From positions 722 through 6,191 of the forward strand of contig FR901491.1 of assembly GCA_000438355.1 (NCBI GenBank): DNA of 5,470 bases. The letters run 5' to 3'. Within the stretch, counting starts at the first letter, position 1. Every line of letters starts with the position of its first letter. The notes under the pieces were generated by a model. It searched no databases. It worked only from the letters and a program-made list of their open reading frames with translations, and was not told the DNA's origin. Shown piece after piece: positions 1-5,470 of this stretch. The DNA is from Clostridium sp. CAG:273 (GTDB taxonomy: Bacteria; Bacillota; Clostridia; TANB77; CAG-508). A program made the translations under genes and the position numbers.

Positions 1-404
1 TGACACTTGCAGTTATTTATGGAATTTTAGTTTCACTTGCTTTTTCTTTCTTTGCAATTGCAATTGCAAAATATTTAGTTGATAAATTTAACTTACAAAA
101 GAAATGGCAATTAGCTTTATTTACAATTATCTCTGCTTTAGTAATGTATGCTTTAACTATAATCCCTGCAATTGGTGGATATGCAAAACTATTCTTCATA
201 GTAGTTGGATTTGGTATAGTTTTAGTTAGTATATTTAGCAAAAAATTTGAAAAAACAGATAAAAAAGAAACTAGTAAAAAAACTGAAAAAAACAGCAATG
301 TTGAAACAAAAAAAGTAGAGAAATCTAACTCTACTGAAAATAAAAAAGAAAACAAAAGTGAAAAAAAATCTAAAACAAAAAAAGATAAAGAAGAAAATAA
401 GTAA
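1..404 (+). CDS. C-terminal part of a multi-pass membrane protein with a Lys/Glu-rich tail (5' end outside window)
   Basis: The frame is open from base 3 to the TAA at 402-404, so the gene enters from the left edge; the ATG at 144 lies inside a hydrophobic helix and is not the start. The 133 visible residues show probable membrane helices at about 2-22, 36-54 and 59-78, counted from the codon at base 3. A strongly polar 55-residue tail (79-133) follows, with 21 Lys and 12 acidic residues and almost no hydrophobic ones; it is probably cytoplasmic by the positive-inside rule. The helix-IIPAIGG-helix ending in GFGIVLVSIF resembles the C-terminal membrane region of clostridial proteins that carry an N-terminal bactofilin-like (polymer-forming) domain. 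That is recognition from memory and the diagnostic N-terminal domain is not in the window, so function stays open. The tail is encoded by many A-runs of 7-8 bases. The gene converges on rpe and ends just before a strong hairpin. Confidence 0.8.
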   Translation, partial: TLAVIYGILVSLAFSFFAIAIAKYLVDKFNLQKKWQLALFTIISALVMYALTIIPAIGGYAKLFFIVVGFGIVLVSIFSKKFEKTDKKETSKKTEKNSNVETKKVEKSNSTENKKENKSEKKSKTKKDKEENK

Positions 405-423
405 AACTAATTAAAAAATATAT

Positions 424-471
424 AAAATAAAAACTCTTTTCAATAATTGATTTGAAAAGAGTTTTTATTTT
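424..471. terminator. Bidirectional rho-independent terminator between converging genes
   Basis: A perfect inverted repeat pairs 424-443 with 452-471 around an 8-base loop (444-451). The core is ACTCTTTTCAA pairing with TTGAAAAGAGT, flanked by A-rich and T-rich arms. On the + strand the right arm runs into a T-rich stretch, 20 bases after the stop of the partial membrane gene. On the - strand the mirrored arm also ends in a T-rich stretch, so the same hairpin can stop leftward transcripts from rpe, whose stop codon is about 160 bases away. I see no better terminator for rpe between 472 and 630, where the DNA is very AT-rich and holds no gene. Confidence 0.88.
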
Positions 472-630
472 TATTGCATTGTAAAGTATATTTACTATTT
501 AAATTACTATTTTTATAATTTCTATTATATAACATATAATTTTAAGTATTTTTTATTAACTTTTTTAATTATTTATGCATTTCATTGCTACTTTTTTTGT
601 ATTTTTAAATTTTATGTTTTCTAAACTAAA

Positions 631-1296
631 TTAACAAGCACTTTTTAATTTTTTTACTGTTTCTGCATAGTTATTAGACTGCACAATTGAAGTACCTGCC
701 ACAAGTATATTTGCTCCTGCCTCTTTTGCTTTATTTGCTGTATCTAAGTTAATTCCTCCATCTGCTTCAATATCTATGTCTATTTCGTTTTCTTTTACAT
801 ATTTATATAATTTATTTATTTTGTCTATTGTCTCTGGAATTAAAGCTTGTCCACCTTCTCCAGGCTCTACAGTCATTACTAAGCAATTATGTATGTATGG
901 CAAATATCTATATATTTCTTCTATGTTAGTCTTTGGGCTAATAGATATACCAACTTTACAATTATTGTTCTTTATATATTTTATTAGTTCTTTTACTTCG
1001 TTTTCATCCTTACATGCTTCTAAATGAAATGTTATATTGTTCGGTTCAAATACTATAAATTTATTAACAAATTTTTTTATATCTTTTACCATTAAGTGAA
1101 CATCTAATGGCAATAAACTTATACTATTTAAATATTCACAATATTCTACCATTCTATCTACAGTATTGTTTTTTACAAATTCGCCATCCATTACATCTAT
1201 ATGAAAATAATCTATTCCAGACACCTCTAAATCATATAATTGCTTTATAGCATTTGTTTCTTTTAATCCTAATACAGATGCAGATATCTCTACCAT
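631..1296 (-). CDS. rpe: Ribulose-phosphate 3-epimerase
   Basis: This 221-residue protein, normal length for the family, is a single (beta/alpha)8 barrel. It should interconvert D-ribulose 5-phosphate and D-xylulose 5-phosphate in the cytoplasm (pentose phosphate pathway). Visible family motifs are SASVL at 5-9, HIDVMDG at 32-38 (H32 metal ligand, D34 acid/base, M36), DVHLM at 65-69 (H67 metal ligand), HLEA at 91-94, MTVEPGEGGQ at 141-150, EADGG at 177-181 (D179, the other acid/base and metal ligand) and the phosphate-binding LVAGTSI at 198-204. The start was set at the ATG at 1296 because GAGGAGG lies 7 bases upstream of it; the ATG at 1302 leaves only one base. Oddities are Ala6 where Pro is usual and Glu147 where Phe is usual (PGFGGQ). 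A related epimerase such as allulose-6-phosphate 3-epimerase is a less likely alternative. It follows prkC after a terminator, so it probably has its own weak promoter or depends on readthrough. Confidence 0.9.
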   Translation of the reverse strand: MVEISASVLGLKETNAIKQLYDLEVSGIDYFHIDVMDGEFVKNNTVDRMVEYCEYLNSISLLPLDVHLMVKDIKKFVNKFIVFEPNNITFHLEACKDENEVKELIKYIKNNNCKVGISISPKTNIEEIYRYLPYIHNCLVMTVEPGEGGQALIPETIDKINKLYKYVKENEIDIDIEADGGINLDTANKAKEAGANILVAGTSIVQSNNYAETVKKLKSAC

Positions 1297-1303
1297 ATGC
1301 ATT

Positions 1304-1310
1304 CCTCCTC
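1304..1310 (-). promoter_or_regulatory. Ribosome binding site that decides the rpe start
   Basis: Read on the - strand, 1310-1304 is GAGGAGG, a near-perfect Shine-Dalgarno. It lies 7 bases before the ATG at 1296-1294 but only one base before the in-frame ATG at 1302-1300. The second ATG is therefore the better start, and the protein begins MVEISAS. Confidence 0.8.
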
Positions 1311-1358
1311 TTATCTAAGTATACATTTAGTTTATTATTTTTTTGTTTCTTTGGATAA

Positions 1359-1388
1359 AATAAAGCAGATAAAATAATCTGCTTTATT
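1359..1388 (-). terminator. Terminator of the rlmN-prpC-prkC operon
   Basis: A perfect 12-bp inverted repeat pairs 1359-1370 (AATAAAGCAGAT) with 1377-1388 around a 6-base loop. On the - strand it starts 24 bases after the prkC stop codon, and the distal arm reads CTGCTTTATT and continues TTAT, a modest U-tract. On the + strand the hairpin is followed by CTAGTTGC with no T-run, so it serves leftward transcription. The U-tract is short and broken, so some readthrough into rpe is possible. Confidence 0.75.
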
Positions 1389-1412
1389 CTAGTTGCATTA
1401 TATATTTTTTTA

Positions 1413-3410
1413 TTAACCTTTTTTAAATGTATAAGAAGTTTGTGTATCAAAGTCAAATATTATACTTCTTGTATATATTTCATTGTCAGTACTACTACTA
1501 ATTTTTAATGCTATCTCTACCTGTCCTGTTCCTTGAATATCTATTTTAAGGCTAGGAGTATCTGCACTTGTTGTAGTTGTTTGTGCTGCTCCTTCTCCTA
1601 CTGTAAGTTGTACTTTAACTTCTTTTGCTGTTTCCCCCTCTGTTGTATTTGTAGTTTCAGAGCCTTGTAAACTTTTTGGAACTAAGTCTTTTACATTTAC
1701 GTATATAGTTGCCGTTTGTGGTTTTTTATAATTATTTACTACTATAGTAATTGTAGTTCCTTCATCTACTTTTTCTCCTGGTGCAGGGTCTTGACTTAAT
1801 ACTGTGTCTGTTGGTTTGCTTGAATCTTCCTTATATCCAATATTTACTTTTAGTCCTGCTTTAGTTAATATAGAATTTGCAGCCTCTTCTGACTTTCCTA
1901 TTACACTTTCTACTTCTACTTGTTTTATTCCAGTTCCACTACTTACATATAATTTAACTGTATCTCCTGCATTTACTTCTTTGTCACCAGCAGGGTCTTG
2001 GTCTATAACAATTCCTGCTTCTACAGTTTTACTAGTTTGGTCAATTCTTTCAACTTTTAAATTTGCATTATCCAATATTTGTGCCGCTTCTTCATATGTT
2101 TTACCTTTTACATTTTCTACTATTGCTTTTTCTGTTCCTTTACTTATTACTATTTTTATAGTTGAATTTTCTTTTACTGTATATCCATCTATATATGGTG
2201 GTTCTTGAGAAATAATCTTTCCAGCTTCTACATCTGCATTAAATTCTTCTGTTTTCTCAAGTTTAATATCTGTTTTTTCTATTTCTTTATTTGCTTCTTC
2301 TAATGTTTTTCCTACTAGGTTAGGAAGGTCTACATCTTTTGGAACACCCCAATCCATAATTGTTTTCATTCCAAAAAATCCTATTACAGGCAATAATATT
2401 ATTCCCAAGATAATTACTGTTATTATTATTGCTTTTTTCTTTTTGCTCATTTTTTTCTTAGGTTCGTCTTGTTCCTCATCTTCATAATCTTCGTCATTAT
2501 TTCTTATATATTCTTGTTCTCCCAAAGTAGGAATTCTTTGTGTATATTGATTTGTAAAGTCTTTTTGCTCTACAAAATCTCCTTCTGGATTTTTAAGAGC
2601 CATACTTAAATCTTTTAACATTTCTGTAGCACTTTGGTATCTTTCGTTTGGATCTTTTTCCATTGCTTTCATGATAATTTTATTAACTGCATATGGAATT
2701 GTCGGATTTAATTTTATTGGTTCTATTGGTTTTTCTTGCATATGCTTTAAAGCTATAGAAACAGGTGTATCTGCATCAAATGGAACTCTCCCTGTTAACA
2801 TTTCATACATTACAACACCTAATGAATATAAGTCAGATTTAGCATCTGTATATCCACCTCTTGCATGCTCTGGAGAAAAGTAATGAACTGAACCAATAGT
2901 TGTTCCAAATGCTGTTATTGTTGAATTAGAAACTGCTTTTGCTATTCCAAAATCTGTAACTTTTGCTATTCCATCTTCTGTAATTATAATATTATGTGGT
3001 TTTATGTCTCTATGTACTATACTATTTCTATGAGCCATTTCTAATGCGGATGCAACTTGTATTGAAACATTAAGTGCCCATTTCCAAGGAAGTGTACCAT
3101 CTTCATTAATAATATCTTTTAAAGTTTTTCCTTGTACTAATTCCATTACTATATAATAAATATTTTCTTCATGTCCTACATCATAAATTGAAACTATATT
3201 TGGATGAGTTAAACTTGCAGCTGATTGTGCCTCTGTATTAAATCTTTTTATAAATTCTTCGTCTGTTGTAAACTCATCTCTTAAAACTTTAACTGCTACG
3301 TATCTTTTTAAAATATTACATTTTGCTTTGTAAACAGTTGCCATTCCGCCTTCGCCAATTTTTTCTATAATTTCATATCTATTTCCTATTACTCTTCCAA
3401 CTAAATTCAT
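1413..3410 (-). CDS. prkC: PASTA-domain Ser/Thr protein kinase, PrkC/PknB/Stk family
   Basis: This 665-residue single-pass membrane protein is a eukaryotic-type Ser/Thr kinase that couples cell-wall state to growth, division or spore germination in Firmicutes. The cytoplasmic kinase domain spans about 12-272: glycine loop GEGGMATV 19-26, catalytic K41, E60, HRDIKPHN 133-140 with D135 and N140, DFG 153-155, an activation loop with T164, T166, T170 and T171 as probable autophosphorylation sites, and GSVHYFSPE 173-181. A juxtamembrane linker (273-326) contains TQRIPT, an acidic patch (306-316) and a basic stretch ending KKKK before the membrane helix (327-347). Three extracellular PASTA repeats follow at about 358-424, 426-492 and 495-560, each with a typical QDP or QEP motif, then a Thr-rich link and a C-terminal beta-rich domain (about 566-665) comparable to the Ig-like end of B. 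subtilis PrkC. The start was put at the ATG at 3410 because AGGAG lies 10 bases upstream; the upstream GTG at 3428 has no such site. All catalytic residues are intact. Confidence 0.97.
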   Translation of the reverse strand: MNLVGRVIGNRYEIIEKIGEGGMATVYKAKCNILKRYVAVKVLRDEFTTDEEFIKRFNTEAQSAASLTHPNIVSIYDVGHEENIYYIVMELVQGKTLKDIINEDGTLPWKWALNVSIQVASALEMAHRNSIVHRDIKPHNIIITEDGIAKVTDFGIAKAVSNSTITAFGTTIGSVHYFSPEHARGGYTDAKSDLYSLGVVMYEMLTGRVPFDADTPVSIALKHMQEKPIEPIKLNPTIPYAVNKIIMKAMEKDPNERYQSATEMLKDLSMALKNPEGDFVEQKDFTNQYTQRIPTLGEQEYIRNNDEDYEDEEQDEPKKKMSKKKKAIIITVIILGIILLPVIGFFGMKTIMDWGVPKDVDLPNLVGKTLEEANKEIEKTDIKLEKTEEFNADVEAGKIISQEPPYIDGYTVKENSTIKIVISKGTEKAIVENVKGKTYEEAAQILDNANLKVERIDQTSKTVEAGIVIDQDPAGDKEVNAGDTVKLYVSSGTGIKQVEVESVIGKSEEAANSILTKAGLKVNIGYKEDSSKPTDTVLSQDPAPGEKVDEGTTITIVVNNYKKPQTATIYVNVKDLVPKSLQGSETTNTTEGETAKEVKVQLTVGEGAAQTTTTSADTPSLKIDIQGTGQVEIALKISSSTDNEIYTRSIIFDFDTQTSYTFKKG

Positions 3411-3420
3411 ACTTTTTTCT

Positions 3421-3425
3421 CTCCT
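3421..3425 (-). promoter_or_regulatory. Ribosome binding site that decides the prkC start and overlaps the prpC stop
   Basis: On the - strand 3425-3421 reads AGGAG, 10 bases before the ATG at 3410-3408. Its first A is the last base of the prpC stop codon TGA (3427-3425). An in-frame GTG at 3428 would give six more residues and a 4-base overlap with prpC, but it has no Shine-Dalgarno at a suitable distance. The arrangement suggests translational coupling of phosphatase and kinase. Confidence 0.75.
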
Positions 3426-4192
3426 CACATTATTATTAAGACCGTAATATTGTCATATCCACCGTGATTGTTTGCTAGCATAGTTAATTTATTTGCTGCC
3501 TCTTTTGGATTTTCTTTAGTAATTTGATATATTTCCTCTTCTGAAACCATATTTGTTAGTCCATCTGAACACATTAATATTATATCATTTTTATTAATTA
3601 CTCTTGCTCTTAAGTCTGGGTCTATGTAGGATGTACAGCCTAAAGCTTTTGTAAGCATATTCTTTTTTGGATGGTGCATAGCTTCTTCCCTAGTTATTTT
3701 TTTGTCTTCTAATAATTGTTGCACATAGCTATGGTCTTTTGTAAGTTTACGCATAACTTTATTTCTAATTCTATAAACCCTACTGTCTCCAATATGTCCA
3801 ATATATATCTTATTATTATATATTAACGTTACGTCTAAAGTAGTACCCATTCCTTCTAATTCTGGATTTTTTTTTGCTTCTTCATAAACTACCAGATTTG
3901 CATATTGTATACCAGATTTAACTAACTTTAAAATTTCGTCTTTTTCTATATTTTTATTATCCTCTTTTTGCTTTCTTTCGTTAATAGTTTCTAACATTTT
4001 TTGAAAGTTAGATTTTATATAATTGCTTGCTGACTCAGCTGCCATTCTGCTTGCAATTTCTCCTCCATTATATCCACCCATTCCATCTGCTAATATATAT
4101 ACCTCTGGTACATCTCCTGAGTTTGAAATATAATAAAAGTCTTGATTATTATCTCTAGCTTTTCCTATGTCTGTTTTTGCAAATACCTGCAT
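3425..4192 (-). CDS. prpC: PP2C-family Ser/Thr protein phosphatase, PrpC/Stp type
   Basis: This 255-residue soluble protein is a metal-dependent (Mn/Mg) PPM phosphatase. By family and position it should dephosphorylate PrkC and PrkC substrates in the cytoplasm. The PPM motifs appear in order: RDNNQD 13-18 (D18), ADGMGG 35-40 (metal ligands D36 and G37), GMGTTL 114-119, GHIGDSR 132-138, TKDHS 151-155, NMLTKALG 178-185, CSDGL 208-212 (metal ligand D210) and YDNITV 246-251 (metal ligand D247). It has no signal peptide or membrane segment. A short charged stretch at about 71-86 (Lys/Glu/Asn-rich) probably lies between conserved helices. The start at 4192 is supported by AGGAGG 4 bases upstream. 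It is 8 bases from rlmN and 14 from the prkC ATG, so all three are probably co-transcribed. The stop is TGA. Confidence 0.97.
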   Translation of the reverse strand: MQVFAKTDIGKARDNNQDFYYISNSGDVPEVYILADGMGGYNGGEIASRMAAESASNYIKSNFQKMLETINERKQKEDNKNIEKDEILKLVKSGIQYANLVVYEEAKKNPELEGMGTTLDVTLIYNNKIYIGHIGDSRVYRIRNKVMRKLTKDHSYVQQLLEDKKITREEAMHHPKKNMLTKALGCTSYIDPDLRARVINKNDIILMCSDGLTNMVSEEEIYQITKENPKEAANKLTMLANNHGGYDNITVLIIM

Positions 4193-4196
4193 ATTT

Positions 4197-4202
4197 CCTC
4201 CT
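4197..4202 (-). promoter_or_regulatory. prpC ribosome binding site overlapping the rlmN stop codon
   Basis: On the - strand 4202-4197 is a consensus AGGAGG, 4 bases before the prpC ATG. The A and the first G are also the last two bases of the rlmN stop codon TAG (4203-4201). A ribosome finishing rlmN would therefore sit on the prpC initiation site, which is compatible with coupling or reinitiation. Confidence 0.75.
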
Positions 4203-5226
4203 ATTCTTTGATATTTTTTCTTCTAAGTTGTCCACATGCTGCATCTATATCAGACCCTAGCTCTCTTCTTATGGTTGCAACAATGCCATGTTCATTTAAA
4301 TAATCTCTAAATTTAATAATATTTTCATTAGAACTCTTTGTAAATTTTCCATTCTCTATTTTATTTATTGGTATTAGATTTACATGGCATAACATACCTT
4401 TTAATAAATTTATTAACTGTTTAGCATCATCTAAATTGTCGTTATTGTCTTTTGCCAAAGCATATTCAAACGAAATTCTTTTATTTGTTATTTCAATATA
4501 ATCTCTGCATGCTTGCATTAGCTCTTTTATATTATATCTATTATTTACTGGCATCATGCTACTTCTCTTTTCATCTGTTGTTGCATGAAGCGATATTGAT
4601 AATGTGCATTGAATATTTTCGTTTGCTAAATCGTATATTCTTGGCACTAAGCCACTAGTAGAAACACTAATATGCCTTGCACCTATATTTATTCCTTTAG
4701 GATTGTTTATAATTTTTATTGCTTTTATAACATTTTCGTAATTATCTAATGGTTCTCCTATTCCCATAAAAACCACATTAGAAATTCTATCTTTAATATC
4801 TTGTTCTACTGCTAAAATTTGTTCTACAATTTCTCCTGCTGTTAAATTTCTTATAAATGGTATTCCTGTTGATGCACAAAATTTGCACCCCATTTTACAG
4901 CCAATTTGCGATGAAACACATATTGTTTTCCAACTGTTATATTCCATGAGAACAGTTTCAATTGCATTTCCATCTAAAACATCAAATAAATATTTTTTTG
5001 TACCATCTGAAGATTCTTGTTTTTTAATAATTTCGAAATTACACATTGTGTAATTTTCTTCTAATTTTTTTCTAAGTTCTAAAGACAAATTTGTCATTTC
5101 TTCAAATGATTTTACTTTATCTATGTATATCCACTTAAATATTTGTTCTGCTCTATATGGTTTTTCTCCTATGGAAATCATTTCCTGTTTTAAATCTTCT
5201 AAATTATAATTTTTAATATTATTCAT
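4201..5226 (-). CDS. rlmN: Dual-specificity 23S rRNA (adenine-C2)/tRNA methyltransferase, radical SAM
   Basis: This 341-residue cytoplasmic radical-SAM enzyme should methylate C2 of A2503 (E. coli numbering) in 23S rRNA near the peptidyl-transferase centre; E. coli RlmN also methylates A37 of some tRNAs. The N-terminal accessory domain (about 1-90) includes KPYRAEQIFKWIY at 22-34. The iron-sulfur motif CxxxCxxC is C110, C114 and C117 within SQIGCKMGCKFCASTG. The SAM-binding MGIGEP is at 154-159. The two mechanistic cysteines are present: C103 in ICVSSQ, matching E. coli C118, and C331 in DIDAACGQL, matching the methyl-carrying C355. The C-terminal RRELGSDIDAACGQLR is typical of RlmN. It separates RlmN from Cfr, the paralog that methylates C8 and gives antibiotic resistance, as does the operon context. 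The start at 5226 has GGAAGG 4 bases upstream. It is the first gene of the operon with prpC and prkC, as in many Firmicutes. Confidence 0.96.
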   Translation of the reverse strand: MNNIKNYNLEDLKQEMISIGEKPYRAEQIFKWIYIDKVKSFEEMTNLSLELRKKLEENYTMCNFEIIKKQESSDGTKKYLFDVLDGNAIETVLMEYNSWKTICVSSQIGCKMGCKFCASTGIPFIRNLTAGEIVEQILAVEQDIKDRISNVVFMGIGEPLDNYENVIKAIKIINNPKGINIGARHISVSTSGLVPRIYDLANENIQCTLSISLHATTDEKRSSMMPVNNRYNIKELMQACRDYIEITNKRISFEYALAKDNNDNLDDAKQLINLLKGMLCHVNLIPINKIENGKFTKSSNENIIKFRDYLNEHGIVATIRRELGSDIDAACGQLRRKNIKE

Positions 5227-5255
5227 TTTGCCTTCCTTTTTTAGACAAATTTGGT

Positions 5256-5286
5256 ATTATACTATGTCAACATATTTATACCACAA
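5256..5286 (-). promoter_or_regulatory. Probable sigma-A promoter of the rlmN-prpC-prkC operon
   Basis: On the - strand 5261-5256 is a perfect -10 box TATAAT, 29 bases before the rlmN ATG, which would give a 5' leader of about 20 bases that includes the ribosome binding site. The best -35 candidate at a workable distance is TTGTGG (5286-5281), with a long 19-base spacer. A perfect TTGACA also occurs at 5270-5265, but it is only 3 bases from the -10 and cannot pair with it. An 8-base palindrome CAAATTTG (5246-5253) covers the predicted start point. The -10 assignment is fairly good; the -35 is uncertain. Confidence 0.5.
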
Positions 5287-5313
5287 CGCTATTAAAAAAG
5301 CAAGAATAAATTA

Positions 5314-5351
5314 AAATCCCCTTATTTAAAGCTGTAGCTTTTAGGGGATTT
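5314..5351. terminator. Rho-independent terminator upstream of the rlmN operon
   Basis: AAATCCCCT (5314-5322) pairs with AGGGGATTT (5343-5351). Inside it, AAAGC (5328-5332) pairs with GCTTT (5337-5341) around a TGTA loop, with a small internal bulge between. The four consecutive C:G pairs make it the most GC-rich structure of this region. On the - strand the hairpin is followed by TTAATTTATT and on the + strand by CTTATATTTTTT, so it could work both ways. No + strand gene lies to its left, so its likely client is a leftward gene or transcript beginning beyond 5351. It separates that unit from the rlmN promoter. Confidence 0.7.
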
Positions 5352-5470
5352 CTTATATTTTTTCTTTACAATTTTACTATAATATTTAATCATTTTTCTC
5401 TTTCATTAATTTTACTTTTTTATTTATTATACTCTATATTTTTATTTCCATATAATTATATATCTATATT
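5352..5470. other. Very AT-rich intergenic stretch with no recognisable gene
   Basis: No open frame of useful length with a ribosome binding site exists on either strand, and I see no tRNA or riboswitch-like GC-containing structure. On the - strand 5431-5426 reads TATAAT, but no credible -35 lies at 16-18 bases. Transcription from there would run into the hairpin at 5314-5351. In DNA this AT-rich such a hexamer is expected by chance. Confidence 0.5.

Noticed and set aside
17..355. 112-residue open frame on the - strand opposite the partial membrane gene
   Set aside because: It is the T-rich complement of the Lys/Ala-rich + strand frame, giving Phe/Ser/Leu strings, and it has no ribosome binding site. 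The + frame has coherent helices and a terminator.
481..540. Short direct-repeat look (TACTATTTAAAT, then TACTATTTTTAT) after the terminator
   Set aside because: There are only two imperfect copies, in very AT-rich DNA. Nothing suggests a CRISPR, an attachment site or a binding-site array.
1318..1323. TATACT as a -10 box for rpe on the - strand
   Set aside because: No -35 is seen at 17 bases (ACAAAA), and the start point would fall right at the ribosome binding site. It remains possible that rpe has a weak promoter here, but I would not annotate it.
1232..1456. 74-residue - strand frame spanning the prkC end and the rpe start
   Set aside because: It overlaps the terminator hairpin and both real genes, and has no family resemblance; it is a chance frame.
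1804..2208. 134-residue + strand open frame inside prkC
   Set aside because: It is antisense to the PASTA repeats, whose protein motifs are clear. It has no ribosome binding site and its composition is typical of a shadow frame.
4201..5226. Cfr-type antibiotic resistance methyltransferase
   Set aside because: The C-terminal DIDAACGQL, the KPYRAEQIFKWIY start and the operon with prpC-prkC all fit housekeeping RlmN.
5371..5412. Tiny - strand peptide MKEKND near 5397
   Set aside because: It is six codons with no Shine-Dalgarno in AT-rich noncoding DNA and is expected by chance.

Overview
The window looks like a chromosomal segment of a low-GC Firmicute, most likely a member of the Clostridia. 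The DNA is very AT-rich, ribosome binding sites are strong AGGAGG-type, and TGG codes for Trp while TGA is used as a stop, so the genetic code is standard. The gene set is the classic Firmicutes cluster of an rRNA methyltransferase (rlmN), a PP2C phosphatase (prpC) and a PASTA-domain Ser/Thr kinase (prkC), followed by ribulose-phosphate epimerase (rpe). No genus can be named from the sequence alone.

Layout from left to right. Bases 1-404 (+) hold the 3' end of a membrane-protein gene that starts outside the window. It has three probable transmembrane helices and a 55-residue lysine/glutamate tail. A strong hairpin at 424-471 lies between this gene and the converging leftward genes and can end transcription from both sides. 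The rest of the window is read leftward (-): rpe at 631-1296, a terminator at 1359-1388, prkC at 1413-3410, prpC at 3425-4192, and rlmN at 4201-5226. A likely promoter lies at 5256-5286, and a hairpin terminator at 5314-5351 separates this unit from whatever lies further upstream. Bases 5352-5470 are extremely AT-rich and hold no recognisable gene.

rlmN-prpC-prkC is a tight operon. The gaps are 8 and 14 nt, and each downstream Shine-Dalgarno overlaps the stop codon of the gene before it, so the kinase and its antagonistic phosphatase are probably made in coupled amounts. PrkC would sense muropeptides or the cell-wall state through three extracellular PASTA repeats and phosphorylate cytoplasmic proteins; PrpC would reverse this. 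RlmN makes m2A in 23S rRNA and, in some bacteria, tRNA. rpe belongs to the pentose phosphate pathway. It is separated from prkC by a terminator, and the GTPase gene rsgA, which sits between them in Bacillus subtilis and many relatives, is absent here.

All complete genes have intact catalytic motifs. I moved two starts by ribosome binding site (rpe to 1296, prkC to 3410). I did not find a new biological system. The points most worth a second look are the missing rsgA, unusual residues in the Rpe active-site loops, A-tract-rich coding in the partial membrane gene, and the odd promoter arrangement before rlmN.
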